Of a DNA stretch of 42,850 bases, positions 6,603-15,009 are shown piece by piece. The translations under genes were made by a program, and so were the position numbers. Source of the DNA: a virus; IMG/VR virus record IMGVR_UViG_3300036444_000013, positions 1-42,850 of that record; one strand, written 5' to 3'. The notes below the pieces were generated by a model. It was not told the DNA's origin. It saw nothing but the letters and a program-made list of their open reading frames with translations, and did no database searches. Within the stretch, counting starts at the first letter, position 1, and the number at the start of each line of letters is the position of its first letter.

Positions 6603-7049
6603 ATGAAGCTGCCGCGACTGACCAGCGACGACGAACGCAACGACCTCAAAGCAGTCACGCGCCAGGCGCTGCAGATCGCCCGCCCGACCAAATTCGCGCT
6701 GGTGACGCGCGCCGACGCCCCGACGCTGTCGAACTACGGAAGCCCCGACCATCCGCTGTTCATGCCTATCGACGTTGCGGTTGAACTGTGCCGCGATGTC
6801 GGCACGCCGGTCATCATCGAAGAGATGGCACGGCTGTGCGGCTTCAAGCTGGTGCCGCTGGAACCGGACGAAGGCGGCACCATCACGCTCGACGACGTGT
6901 CGCGCACGCTGAAGGAAACCAGCGAGGCGGTGACCTCGCTTGCCGACTTCGCGCAGGGCAAGCCCGGTGCAGCACGCGCCGCCATCCGTGAAATCGACGA
7001 AGGTCTGGCCGCCCTCAACCGCGTGCGCCGCAAGGTGGTGGCGGCATGA
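6603..7049 (+). CDS. CII-like phage regulatory protein (CP76 family)
   Basis: 148-aa protein resembling the phage regulatory protein CII/CP76 family. An HTH-like segment (VTRADAPTLSNYGSPDHPLF) is followed by a hydrophobic helix (PIDVAVELCRDVGTPVIIEE) and a C-terminal coiled-coil-like part. By family analogy it would influence the lysis-lysogeny choice or early transcription. ATG 6603 is preferred; an in-frame ATG 9 bases upstream (6594) is equally possible because neither has a good ribosome site. The downstream gene overlaps its stop as ATGA. Confidence 0.65.
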   Translation: MKLPRLTSDDERNDLKAVTRQALQIARPTKFALVTRADAPTLSNYGSPDHPLFMPIDVAVELCRDVGTPVIIEEMARLCGFKLVPLEPDEGGTITLDDVSRTLKETSEAVTSLADFAQGKPGAARAAIREIDEGLAALNRVRRKVVAA

Positions 7050-7657
7050 GCCAGCGCGAGTTCGTCAACCGCAAGGTCCGGCACGGCGACAAGGTCATCC
7101 CGTCGATGTTCATCGAATGCAAGTGCGGCACCGGCATGCACTTCAAGCAGACCGGCGCGACCCGCAAACCGCCGGAAGCCGCCGAACAGTATTTCCGCCG
7201 CAACGGCTGGACGATCGGCGCAAGGCCGAACGGCGACCGCTGCCCCGTCTGCACCCTTCGCACCCCGAAAGCCGAAACCATGGAAAAGCCCGCCGCCACG
7301 CCTGCGGTCGCCGAACCGACGCGCGAGGAACGCCGCATCGTCTTCCTGAAGATCGACGAACACTACGAGTCCGAAAAGGTCGGCTATCGCGCGCCCTGGA
7401 CGGATGCCGCGATCGCCCGCGACCTGAACGTGCCGCGGGATTGGGTGGCCAAGGTGCGCGACGAACATTTCGGGCCGGGCGGCTCGAATGCCGACTTCGA
7501 CGCCTTCCTGGAACAGGTCGCGCCGATTCTCGCTGACTTGAAGAACCTCGCCCGCTCCACCGCCGCGCAACTGGAAGAAGCGCGCAAGATCGGTGAGCGG
7601 GTCGACGACATCGAGCGCCTTGCCAAGCGCATCGAACGCGAAATCGGGCGCGCGTGA
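7046..7657 (+). CDS. Zinc-ribbon/HTH-like hypothetical protein
   Basis: 203-aa protein. The first ~75 residues contain a C-x-C (IECKCGTGM) and a C-x2-C (DRCPVCTLR) pair that could hold zinc. Residues ~125-145 (TDAAIARDLNVPRDWVAKVR) look like a helix-turn-helix, and the C-terminus is a long helix. This suggests DNA or RNA binding in early gene control or replication; no named family recognised. Coupled by ATGA to the CII-like gene. Confidence 0.65.
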   Translation: MSQREFVNRKVRHGDKVIPSMFIECKCGTGMHFKQTGATRKPPEAAEQYFRRNGWTIGARPNGDRCPVCTLRTPKAETMEKPAATPAVAEPTREERRIVFLKIDEHYESEKVGYRAPWTDAAIARDLNVPRDWVAKVRDEHFGPGGSNADFDAFLEQVAPILADLKNLARSTAAQLEEARKIGERVDDIERLAKRIEREIGRA

Positions 7658-7700
7658 TGACCGATACCGCCCGCCATCCCAACCCCGAGAGGACACCCCT

Positions 7701-8066
7701 ATGAGCCGCGTCTTGCGGAGCTTCCGCGAAATGATCGGCCTGCTGTCGCGTGGCGATTTCGACCGCCACTGCAACACCCTGCTGACCGAAGCAATCCACG
7801 CCGTCGAGAACTGCCCTGCCGACAAGTGCAAGGCGGAAATCACGGTCAAGATCACGCTCGATTACGAGCTGGGCCGCATCGACATTAAGGCCGACGCCAA
7901 GTCGAAGCTGCCCGACACCACCAAGTTTATGAAGACGCCGTTCTGGGCGGTCGACGGCCAGCTTTCGGTCGAACACCCCAGCCAGATCGACATGTTCCCC
8001 GCCCGCTCGCGCAGCCGCGAAGCGGATGGCGACGAAGACGACGAACGCGAGGCCGCAAACGGCTGA
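7701..8066 (+). CDS. Hypothetical early protein (121 aa)
   Basis: 121-aa protein starting MSRVLRSFREMIGLLSRGDF. A beta-rich core (KAEITVKITLDYELGRIDIK) precedes an acidic, disordered tail rich in Asp/Glu. GAGAGGA lies just upstream of the ATG. It immediately precedes the DUF2303 gene and the two may act together; function is not known. Confidence 0.65.
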   Translation: MSRVLRSFREMIGLLSRGDFDRHCNTLLTEAIHAVENCPADKCKAEITVKITLDYELGRIDIKADAKSKLPDTTKFMKTPFWAVDGQLSVEHPSQIDMFPARSRSREADGDEDDEREAANG

Positions 8067-8108
8067 TCCGGACCGTCTCAAATCCCTCCGCAACCAAAGG
8101 ACTGAACC

Positions 8109-9032
8109 ATGGCCAATACCAATCACACGCCGGTCGACGCGCACGCGATCGACCTTGTCAGCAAGCTCGCAGTCGAAAGCACGTTGCCGACGCTGTCCAC
8201 CATTTCCATTTCCGGGCTTGGCGACGGCCTGCCGTCTTCCGTTCCCGCCGCTTTCGACCGCAAGGAACAGGTGTTCCGTTCGGTCAAAGGCGTCATCGAG
8301 GAGTATCGCACTGCCCCTGCCCGCCGCAGGGGCGCGGCGACCGTCGACACGCTGAGCAGCTTCATCGACCTGACCAATCGCCACAAGGACGAACACTCGG
8401 CCTTGTTCGGCAAGACGTCCTGGCCGGACCCGAAGCTGACCGCCGTTCTGAACTACGACGCGAATGGCGTTGCGGCCCGGTACCGCGACCATCGCATCGT
8501 CTACGCCTTCCCGCTGACTGAGGAATTCAAAGCCTGGGTGAGTTTCAACAACAAGGGAATGGAGCAGGAAATCTTCGCGGCATTCCTGGAGGAGCATGCG
8601 GCAGAACTGTCGTCGCCGACCGATGGCGAACGTTCCGAGTATGAACGCCTGTTCAAGGAAAAAATGGCCACGCCTTCGGAGGTTGTGGCGCTGTCCCGAC
8701 ACCTCGAAGTGCATGTGAAAGCCAGGGCAAAACAGGGCATCCGCCTGCAGACCGGCGAACGCACCGTCGAGTTCGCGGAAGAACATGTGAACGCAAAAGG
8801 CGACCCGGTGGTGGTGCCGGGCATCTTCATGGTGTCGGTGCCGGCCTTCGTCGACGGCGATGCTGTTCGTATTCCTGCCCGCCTGCGCTACCGCGTGCAG
8901 GGCGACAAGGTGATGTGGCTGTACCAGCTTTATCGCTGGGAAACGTACCTGCGCGAGCAGGTCGGTCATGACCTGAAGAAAGCAGCGACCGACACCGAAC
9001 TGCCCGCCTTCGAAGGCTCGCCGGAGGCGTGA
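8109..9032 (+). CDS. DUF2303 family phage protein
   Basis: 307-aa protein matching the DUF2303 pattern common in early regions of proteobacterial phages: N-terminal ISISGLGDGLP, a central TLSSFIDLTNRHKDEHSALF segment, and a C-terminal WLYQLYRWETYLREQV. No biochemical role is established for the family; its constant place beside methyltransferase and recombination-type genes suggests DNA metabolism or protection. Clear CAAAGGA ribosome site. Its stop overlaps the next ATG. Confidence 0.8.
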   Translation: MANTNHTPVDAHAIDLVSKLAVESTLPTLSTISISGLGDGLPSSVPAAFDRKEQVFRSVKGVIEEYRTAPARRRGAATVDTLSSFIDLTNRHKDEHSALFGKTSWPDPKLTAVLNYDANGVAARYRDHRIVYAFPLTEEFKAWVSFNNKGMEQEIFAAFLEEHAAELSSPTDGERSEYERLFKEKMATPSEVVALSRHLEVHVKARAKQGIRLQTGERTVEFAEEHVNAKGDPVVVPGIFMVSVPAFVDGDAVRIPARLRYRVQGDKVMWLYQLYRWETYLREQVGHDLKKAATDTELPAFEGSPEA

Positions 9033-9712
9033 TGTCTGCTCCTTCGGCTCGCGGTCTGTTTCGCGCCACCGGCAAAAAAGCCAAGCCGGTGGCGGTACGC
9101 GTCTCCAGCGATCTTGGTGGTTCCTACGAATTCACCGAGACGAAGGATCGCGAGCCGAATGACTTCTATCCGACGCCGGTCGAGCCGACGCGGGCGTTCC
9201 TTTCAGTCGAACTGGAACGGCTGCGCGAATTTTCCGGCGTTTGGGAACCTGCCTGCGGTGATGGTGCCATGCTGCACGAATTCACCGCGGCGGGTTTGAC
9301 CGCTTTCGGATCTGATTTGATCCAGCGTGGCGCGGCGGCTGAAGTCCGCAGCTTCTACGATTATCGCGAGCCCGCCTTTCCGGCGATCGCGACCAATCCG
9401 CCATTCGCCGAGTGCAACACCGATCCGGGCTGGATTCGGCACGCGCTCGGCACGCTCGGCGTCGAATACATGGCGCTGCTGCTGCCGATGAACTGGACCG
9501 GCGCGCAGGGTCGCGCCGCGCTGTGGGCGGAGTTTCCGCCGGCCCGCGTCTACGTGATGCGCTGGCGCATCGACTTCACCGGTCAGGGCGCGCCGCCGAT
9601 GCTCAATGGCTGGTTCGTGTGGGACCGCGCGTGGCGCGGCGAAACCGTGCTGCGCATGCTCGACCGCAAGGATGTCCGGCAGGGCGAGCTTTTCAGCGAG
9701 GCGGCAGAATGA
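9032..9712 (+). CDS. Phage DNA adenine/N4-type methyltransferase
   Basis: 226-aa SAM-dependent DNA methyltransferase. The entry segment DFYPTPVEPTRAFL, an SAM-binding VWEPACGDGAML (motif I) and the catalytic NPPF (motif IV, in IATNPPFAEC) identify an amino-methyltransferase (N6-adenine or N4-cytosine). GGAGG 4 bases before ATG 9032 fixes the start; an upstream GTG is less likely. Probably protects phage DNA from host restriction or alters regulatory sites. No cognate endonuclease is adjacent, so it is an orphan enzyme. Confidence 0.85.
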   Translation: MSAPSARGLFRATGKKAKPVAVRVSSDLGGSYEFTETKDREPNDFYPTPVEPTRAFLSVELERLREFSGVWEPACGDGAMLHEFTAAGLTAFGSDLIQRGAAAEVRSFYDYREPAFPAIATNPPFAECNTDPGWIRHALGTLGVEYMALLLPMNWTGAQGRAALWAEFPPARVYVMRWRIDFTGQGAPPMLNGWFVWDRAWRGETVLRMLDRKDVRQGELFSEAAE

Positions 9713-10068
9713 CCGCCTACGATCCCGCCACCGATTCCGCCAGGAGCTATGAAGCCGCCATCGCCGCCAAGCGTGCGCGCGGCGACACGACGTGGAAAAA
9801 GCCGCTGCCGGAATACTCGCCGGCCATGCTGCGGCTGCATCTGATTGCCCGCGCCAAGCTGGCGCGCGACCTGCGCCGGCAGACCGAAAAGCAGTATGTG
9901 CGAGAGGCGGCACGGCTGTCCGGCGTCAAGGTGCATGTGGTGCGGCTCGCCCTGGAAGGACGACTGCGCAAGGCCGAACCGCGCGTGCGGCTGTGGGCGG
10001 CGCTCGGGCACTTCCCCGGCCTGATCGGCATCGTTCTGACCGACGACGGAGGCCAGCACCATGGCTGA
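9709..10068 (+). CDS. Hypothetical HTH-like protein
   Basis: 119-aa basic protein starting MTAYDPATDSARSYEAAIAA. The segment VREAARLSGVKVHVVRLALE resembles a helix-turn-helix, and PRVRLWAALGHFPGLIGIVL follows. No named family. Coupled by ATGA to the methyltransferase and overlapping the next gene by 8 bases, so it belongs to one early operon. Confidence 0.6.
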   Translation: MTAYDPATDSARSYEAAIAAKRARGDTTWKKPLPEYSPAMLRLHLIARAKLARDLRRQTEKQYVREAARLSGVKVHVVRLALEGRLRKAEPRVRLWAALGHFPGLIGIVLTDDGGQHHG

Positions 10069-10357
10069 AGTCGATCGCCAAGCCTTTGCCCAAGCCTTCC
10101 GCGACCGGCTTGCCGAGATTGGCTATTCGCTGCGGCGCGCCGAAGCGCAATGGCCCGAGACCGACCTTGCGATGCTGTCCCGTGCTTCGAACGGCATCAC
10201 CATTTCCGCCGGCAATTACCTGCTGCTTTGCCAGATGGCCGGGCTTGACCCCTACGCCTATCTGGACCGCACGCCGCGCCGCCGCGTGACGATGAAAAGC
10301 ATTTTAAATCAAGCCGTTACACCACCCGTCAAACGTGAAACAGGGGCGAGCGAATGA
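10061..10357 (+). CDS. Small HTH-like phage protein
   Basis: 98-aa protein. Its layout (FRDRLAEIGYSLRRAEAQWP, then LAMLSRASNGITISAGNYLL) recalls XRE-like folds with a LCQMAGLDPYAYL end. Possibly a second Cro-like regulator or replication accessory. It overlaps both neighbours (8 bases upstream, ATGA downstream). Confidence 0.55.
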   Translation: MAEVDRQAFAQAFRDRLAEIGYSLRRAEAQWPETDLAMLSRASNGITISAGNYLLLCQMAGLDPYAYLDRTPRRRVTMKSILNQAVTPPVKRETGASE

Positions 10358-10656
10358 GCTACCCGAGCGATGTCCTGGACCCGTGGGTCCTCAAAATGCG
10401 GGAGGCGGAAGACGATGCCGCCCGCGCCGAAGTGCTGTTGTCGGCCCCGGTGCTGACCCTTCTGCGCTGGAAGCCGATCTTCCGCGAAAGCTGCCGCCGC
10501 GCTGCCTTCGACGAAGGCGTGACCTATCTCGACACGCTGTCGGACACTCTGAACAGCCCGCGCCATCGCGGCAACCTCGCCGGCACCATGCCCATGGCCG
10601 GGGCGACCTCGCATCTGCTGGGTGTCCTTCACCGCGCGGGAGGCAACCATGGCTGA
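10354..10656 (+). CDS. Hypothetical phage protein (100 aa)
   Basis: 100-aa helical protein beginning MSYPSDVLDPWVLKMREAED. No motif recognised. Its start overlaps the upstream stop (ATGA) and its end overlaps the DnaA-like gene by 8 bases, so it is translated as part of the replication operon. Confidence 0.55.
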   Translation: MSYPSDVLDPWVLKMREAEDDAARAEVLLSAPVLTLLRWKPIFRESCRRAAFDEGVTYLDTLSDTLNSPRHRGNLAGTMPMAGATSHLLGVLHRAGGNHG

Positions 10657-11218
10657 ACCGGGAATGCGCAAGCTCGACCAGGGCCTGCCGCGCATCGACA
10701 TGTATTCGCCTGAATTCCGGGCGCGGCAGGCGTTGCGCCGGCAGCAGGCAACCATCGTGCCCGATACGAAGGCGACCCGCGCGGAATTGGCCAAGGATGC
10801 GCTTTCCCTGCTCGATGACGCGCGAGAAAAGGCGGACGTCATCGTTGCGGAAGCTCGTGAGGAGGCGGCGCGCATTCTCGCCGAAGCCGCCGAACAGGTC
10901 GCCACCATATTTGCGGATGCCCGCACCACCGCTGACCTGATCGTCGACCGGCTCGACGCTTCGCAAAAACCGCGCGTGACCGTGCGCGAAATCATTCGCG
11001 AGATGGCGGACCGCTTCGACGTCCGCCCGGAAGACATCACCGGGGCATGCCGCACCCGCATTGTCGTCAAGGCCCGCTGGGCGGCGATGGTTGCCGCACA
11101 CCACGCCCGGCCGGACCTCTCCACTATCGCCCTTGGTCGCGAGTTCGACCGCGACCACACCGCCGTCATCTACGCGCTGCGCAAGTCCGGCGTGCGGCCT
11201 ATGCGGGAGAAGGTCTAA
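10649..11218 (+). CDS. Coiled-coil protein with DnaA domain IV-like C-terminus
   Basis: 189-aa protein. Residues ~50-102 form a long alanine/glutamate coiled coil. Residues ~110-180 read VREIIREMADRFDVRPEDIT, then RTRIVVKARWAAMVAAHHAR, then ALGREFDRDHTAVIYALRK, matching DnaA domain IV including its RDHT-type DnaA-box recognition signature (residues ~163-177). The AAA+ ATPase domains of DnaA are absent. It could bind DnaA boxes in phage or host origin DNA, to recruit or to compete with the host initiator. The start at 10649 gives a short overlap with the upstream gene. Confidence 0.75.
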   Translation: MAEPGMRKLDQGLPRIDMYSPEFRARQALRRQQATIVPDTKATRAELAKDALSLLDDAREKADVIVAEAREEAARILAEAAEQVATIFADARTTADLIVDRLDASQKPRVTVREIIREMADRFDVRPEDITGACRTRIVVKARWAAMVAAHHARPDLSTIALGREFDRDHTAVIYALRKSGVRPMREKV

Positions 11219-13206
11219 TGCTGCTCGACTTCGATCATGGGGCCGCACAGGCCGATTATCCGCCGCTGATCTGCGACAGCTTCGCCGGTGGCGGTGGAGC
11301 CTCGACCGGCATCGAAATGGCGCTGGGGCGCTCGCCAGACATCGCCATCAACCACAACCCCGCAGCGCTGGCGCTGCATGCGGCGAACCATCCCGACACA
11401 CTGCACCTGTCGGAAAACGTGTGGAAGGTCGATCCGCTCGACTATGTCGCCGGGCGTCATGTCGGGCTGGCGTGGTTCTCGCCCGACTGCAAGCACTTCT
11501 CCAAGGCCAAGGGCGGCAAGCCGGTCGAACGCAACATCCGCGACCTGGCGTGGGTGGTGGTGATGTGGGCTGAACGCGTGCGCCCCGACGTGATCATGCT
11601 GGAGAACGTCGAGGAATTCCGCGATTGGGGGCCGCTGCGCGAGGAGACGCGCGACGGCAAGATCGTGCTGCTGCCCGATCCGGAACACAGGGGCCGCACC
11701 TTCCGCGAGTGGACGGGAAAGTTGAAGCGGCTGGGCTACAAGCTGGAACACCGCGAACTGCGCGCCTGCGACTATGGCGCGCCGACGATCCGCAAACGGC
11801 TGTTCCTGATCGCCCGATGCGACGGTCAGCCGATTGTCTGGCCGGCCCGCACGCATGGCGACCCGAACCGCGAGGATGACCGCAAGCTGATCGAAGCCGG
11901 AAAGCTGCTGCCCTATCGCACGGCGGCGGAAATCATCGACTGGTCGCTGCCCTGCCCTTCGCTGTTCGACACCAAGCAACAGATTTGGGAAAAATTCGGC
12001 CTTCGCGCCATCCGCCCGACTGCAGACGCCACGCAAAGCCGGGTGGCGCATGGCATCGGACGCTATGTGTTGCGTGCTGCTGCCGATGGCAAGCGGCCAT
12101 TTCTGGTCAGCGTGGCGCATGGCTACAGCGGCGGGCGGCGCGAATATTCGCTTGATGAAACATTCGGAGTGGTGACTGCGGGCGGCATCGCCCATGCGCT
12201 TGTCTCACCTACCCTTGTGCAGTCCGGGTATGGCGAACGGGACGGGCAAGCGCCGCGCTCGCTTAACATCGGAGCTCCACTCGGAACAGCCGTGGCGGGT
12301 GGCGTAAAGCACGCTGTCGTTGCTCCGCACCTTGCTGCTTACTACGGCAGAGGTAGCGGGTCGGTCGATCGGTCTGCTTCTGCTGAAAAACCGGTCAACA
12401 CCATTGTCACTGAGAACCGCCATGCCCTGATCGTCCCGACTTTGATCGGATGTGGCGGACGCGCTGGCCAGAGCAGGCCGCGCGGCGTTGATGAGCCGAC
12501 CGCGACGGGGACCGCGAAGGCTGATGTGTGTGTCGCAGCGGCCTTCCTGGCGCAGCACAATAACGACGACAGACGTGCCGGAGGCGTCAATCCAGGCAGG
12601 CCGGCGACTGTGCCTGTCTCCACACTTACAGCCAGCCCGCAGCAGGGCGTCGTCGCTGCGCATCTGATGAGCCTGAAGGGAAGCGAGCGCCGCGATAGGC
12701 CGGCAAACGCTCCTCATGCGGCTGTCCTGGCCGGTGGCGGACACTCGGCTATCGTTGCCCCGTTCATCGCCAAATATTACGGCGTCGAGCAGGAAAGCGG
12801 ATACGACGAACCAACGCATACGGCCACCGACAAGGCCCGGTTCGGACACGTCGAAACCGAATTTGCCTTCCCGCCCTTCACCGAAGAACAGGCCGACCGC
12901 GCCCGCGAAGTGGCGGCGTTCCTGCGCGCGCATGGCGAATGGGACGGTCGCGAGTTCGTGACGCTCGAAATCGACGGCGTCACCTTGGTGATGGTCGATA
13001 TCGGCATGCGGATGCTGAAGGCGCGCGAACTGTTCAACGCGCAAGGCTTCCCGCCGGACTACATCATCGACCTGGAGTTCAACGGCAAGCCGCTGCCGCA
13101 GTCCGATCAGATTTCGTGCTGCGGCAACAGCGTGTCGCCACCGATGGCCGCCGCCTTGGTCGCGGCCAACTGCTCGCACCTGTCTCGGTACGAGGTGGCG
13201 GCATGA
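11218..13206 (+). CDS. DNA cytosine-C5 methyltransferase
   Basis: 662-aa enzyme. Motif I is DSFAGGGGASTG (residues 20-31), motif IV is SPDC with the expected nucleophile Cys91, motif VI is ENV (129-131), motif VIII is RKRLFLIA (~192-199), and CCGNSVSPPMAAAL near the end is motif X. Motif IV lacks the usual Pro-Pro-Cys. Residues ~300-525, where a target-recognition region would lie, contain several diverged repeats of about 45 residues. ATG 11218 overlaps the previous stop (TAATG). Probable role: self-protection against restriction. Confidence 0.88.
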   Translation: MLLDFDHGAAQADYPPLICDSFAGGGGASTGIEMALGRSPDIAINHNPAALALHAANHPDTLHLSENVWKVDPLDYVAGRHVGLAWFSPDCKHFSKAKGGKPVERNIRDLAWVVVMWAERVRPDVIMLENVEEFRDWGPLREETRDGKIVLLPDPEHRGRTFREWTGKLKRLGYKLEHRELRACDYGAPTIRKRLFLIARCDGQPIVWPARTHGDPNREDDRKLIEAGKLLPYRTAAEIIDWSLPCPSLFDTKQQIWEKFGLRAIRPTADATQSRVAHGIGRYVLRAAADGKRPFLVSVAHGYSGGRREYSLDETFGVVTAGGIAHALVSPTLVQSGYGERDGQAPRSLNIGAPLGTAVAGGVKHAVVAPHLAAYYGRGSGSVDRSASAEKPVNTIVTENRHALIVPTLIGCGGRAGQSRPRGVDEPTATGTAKADVCVAAAFLAQHNNDDRRAGGVNPGRPATVPVSTLTASPQQGVVAAHLMSLKGSERRDRPANAPHAAVLAGGGHSAIVAPFIAKYYGVEQESGYDEPTHTATDKARFGHVETEFAFPPFTEEQADRAREVAAFLRAHGEWDGREFVTLEIDGVTLVMVDIGMRMLKARELFNAQGFPPDYIIDLEFNGKPLPQSDQISCCGNSVSPPMAAALVAANCSHLSRYEVAA

Positions 13207-13349
13207 TCCGGCTTTTGCTCACCATGGCCGTCAATTTCGGCTGCACAATCCTCTATCTCTGGCTTGGCTATGACCTGCACGTTCCGACGTTCCTGTTCGC
13301 GTTGGGGATCGTGCAATTGGCCAGCGCCATTCGAAAGGGTTCGGCATGA
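13203..13349 (+). CDS. Small membrane protein (48 aa)
   Basis: 48-aa protein with one or two hydrophobic segments (LLLTMAVNFGCTILYLWLGY and VPTFLFALGIVQLA) and a basic C-terminus. Coupled by ATGA to both the methyltransferase and the next gene. Function unknown. Confidence 0.5.
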   Translation: MIRLLLTMAVNFGCTILYLWLGYDLHVPTFLFALGIVQLASAIRKGSA

Positions 13350-13876
13350 ACGCGGCCACCCTTTCCCCGGATGCCAAGCACCTGCTTTCCATTCGCCGCA
13401 GCGTCGAGCAGATCGCGCCGGGCGACTGGACGCCGGTTCATGGCGAGCATGGCGCGTTCATCGAGGCGCGTGCCGATTTCGGCGAAATCGTCGTGCTGGC
13501 ACGCTTCGACCCGGAAGCCAGCGTCGACGAAATCGCCTTCGCAGCCGGCGCGCCGGATACTGTGCGGTTCCTGCTGCGGCTGCTCGACACGGCATTCACC
13601 GAAATCCGCAGGCTGAAAGGGCTCGACCAGACCAGCCAGCCGCCGCGCAAGGACTATGCCGCCGAATGCTCGATGAAATGCGCGGAACCGGGATTTCTCC
13701 GCTTCCTGGCGGACCGGCACGGACTTGAAGCGCCGCTGACCAAGGATCGCGCAGCACAGAAGGTGCGCGGCCTGCTCGGCGTCGGAACTCGCAAAGAACT
13801 GAACGAAGGCGGACGCGCCGAAGCGGCCTGGAAGGCCCTGCGCGCCGAATTCGACGCCTGGAGGAAGAAGCCATGA
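13346..13876 (+). CDS. Hypothetical early protein (176 aa)
   Basis: 176-aa protein. The N-terminal part is of mixed strand/helix (IAPGDWTPVHGEHGAFIEAR, then GEIVVLARF). The C-terminal part (RKDYAAECSMKCAEPGFLRF, then LTKDRAAQKVRGLLGV) resembles segments found in phage proteins next to replication genes. No named family. Coupled by ATGA to the initiator gene, which places it in DNA replication or its control. Confidence 0.6.
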   Translation: MNAATLSPDAKHLLSIRRSVEQIAPGDWTPVHGEHGAFIEARADFGEIVVLARFDPEASVDEIAFAAGAPDTVRFLLRLLDTAFTEIRRLKGLDQTSQPPRKDYAAECSMKCAEPGFLRFLADRHGLEAPLTKDRAAQKVRGLLGVGTRKELNEGGRAEAAWKALRAEFDAWRKKP

Positions 13877-15009
13877 ACGGCCCGCGTCTTTCCATCATTC
13901 CGGCGCGCGCCGCCACCGATCCGGCCTTGAAGCCGCGCGACCTGCAGGTGCTGTGCGTGCTGGGCCGCCATACCGACGAACTTGGCTGGTGCCGTAAGAG
14001 CCAGGTCAAGATGTCCGATGAAATGGGCTGCGCGCGCGCCACCGTCTATGAGGCGATCGAACGGCTGGTCAAGGCCGGCTATCTGGAACGCTACGTGCAG
14101 GAAGAACAGAACGGGCGCGACAGTCCGCATGTCTATCGCGTCATCCTCGACCCGAAACACCCCGACCCGTCGAGCGTTCGCGATGCCGATTTCGACGGCG
14201 TGGACCCTGCCGCTATGTCGGCACCCCCTGCCGGTATACCGGCACCCCCTGCCGGTCCTAGACCGGCACCCCCTGCCGGTTCTGGACCGGCACCTAAGAA
14301 CGACAGTTCTAGAACGTTTATTCAGAACGATATCGAGAAAGAACGCGAGCGCGAGGAAAACCAGAAAGCGGTCAAGGTCTGGCTGAAGAAGACGCATCCG
14401 TCCTGGCCAAGCTTTGTCAGCGACAGCGAGCCGAAGGCGCTTGCCGCGGCGCTGGCGCTGACCGATGAGGAGCGCACGCAGGCCGCCGACCGCATGGCCG
14501 ACTATCTGGCCAGCGCCAAGGTCGGCGGACGGACCGTCATCTGCACGTTCGCCGTCTACCTGTCGGAAAAGCGCTGGCAGAAGCTGCCGGAGAAGGTGAG
14601 CCGTCCGGCACAGACAGACGGCTACGGTCCCGCGTTCGGGCCGGTGTGGGCGGCTTGGCGCATGCTGCGCCTGCTCAACGGTCCGGAAATTGCCGACGCA
14701 ACGACGCCGGAAAGCCGGTGGCCAACCGTGGCGGCAGTGCATGTCAGGGCACGGCGCGGTCAGGGTCATGACTTCGGTGAGCGCTTCCATGCTCTGAAAC
14801 CGCTCATGGTCGCGGTGCCTGTCGGGTCCGACATGTGGCAGCGCTGGCAGGCCGAACACCTCGTGCAGGGCTGGCCATGGCTTCCCGATCCGGGTTCGCA
14901 GCCTGTCGTCTACTTCCCGGCCGGCGGGCCGGAAGGGTTGGAAGCGTTCAAGGCCGATGTGGCGCGAGGAAGTCAGGATGATGCGAATGGACGTGAAGCG
15001 GCTGCATGA
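13873..15009 (+). CDS. Winged-helix replication initiator-like protein carrying internal iterons
   Basis: 378-aa protein. Residues ~15-90 form a winged helix (LQVLCVLGRHTDELGWCRKS, then MGCARATVYEAIERLVKAGY), as in phage O-like and RepA-like initiators. Residues ~115-140 are a Pro-Ala-rich linker with APPAG repeats, encoded by palindromic DNA iterons. The C-terminal ~210 residues are helical and may contact a helicase loader. Iterons inside an initiator gene followed by AT-richer DNA copy the lambda O/ori layout. Initiator function is inferred from the HTH and this layout. Its end overlaps the NusG-like gene by 32 bases. Confidence 0.7.
   Translation: MNGPRLSIIPARAATDPALKPRDLQVLCVLGRHTDELGWCRKSQVKMSDEMGCARATVYEAIERLVKAGYLERYVQEEQNGRDSPHVYRVILDPKHPDPSSVRDADFDGVDPAAMSAPPAGIPAPPAGPRPAPPAGSGPAPKNDSSRTFIQNDIEKEREREENQKAVKVWLKKTHPSWPSFVSDSEPKALAAALALTDEERTQAADRMADYLASAKVGGRTVICTFAVYLSEKRWQKLPEKVSRPAQTDGYGPAFGPVWAAWRMLRLLNGPEIADATTPESRWPTVAAVHVRARRGQGHDFGERFHALKPLMVAVPVGSDMWQRWQAEHLVQGWPWLPDPGSQPVVYFPAGGPEGLEAFKADVARGSQDDANGREAAA
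14217..14295. repeat. Palindromic iterons, probable replication origin
   Basis: Two perfect copies of ACCGGCACCCCCTGCCGGT (14238-14256 and 14262-14280), itself an inverted repeat with 7-bp arms and a CCCCC centre. A near-perfect copy lies at 14217-14235 and a left half at 14286-14295. Spacing is 21, 24 and 24 bases, about two helical turns. The following ~45 bases (14296-14340) are AT-richer than the neighbourhood, as expected for an unwinding element. Origin function is inferred by analogy with lambda. Confidence 0.7.

Noticed and set aside
7143-8969. 608-aa minus-strand ORF
   Set aside because: Covers three plus-strand early genes including the DUF2303 gene; arginine/glycine-rich composition typical of antisense frames in high-GC DNA.
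14217-14295. CRISPR array
   Set aside because: Repeats are 19-bp palindromes with 2-5 base spacers inside a coding frame and no cas genes; iterons fit better.
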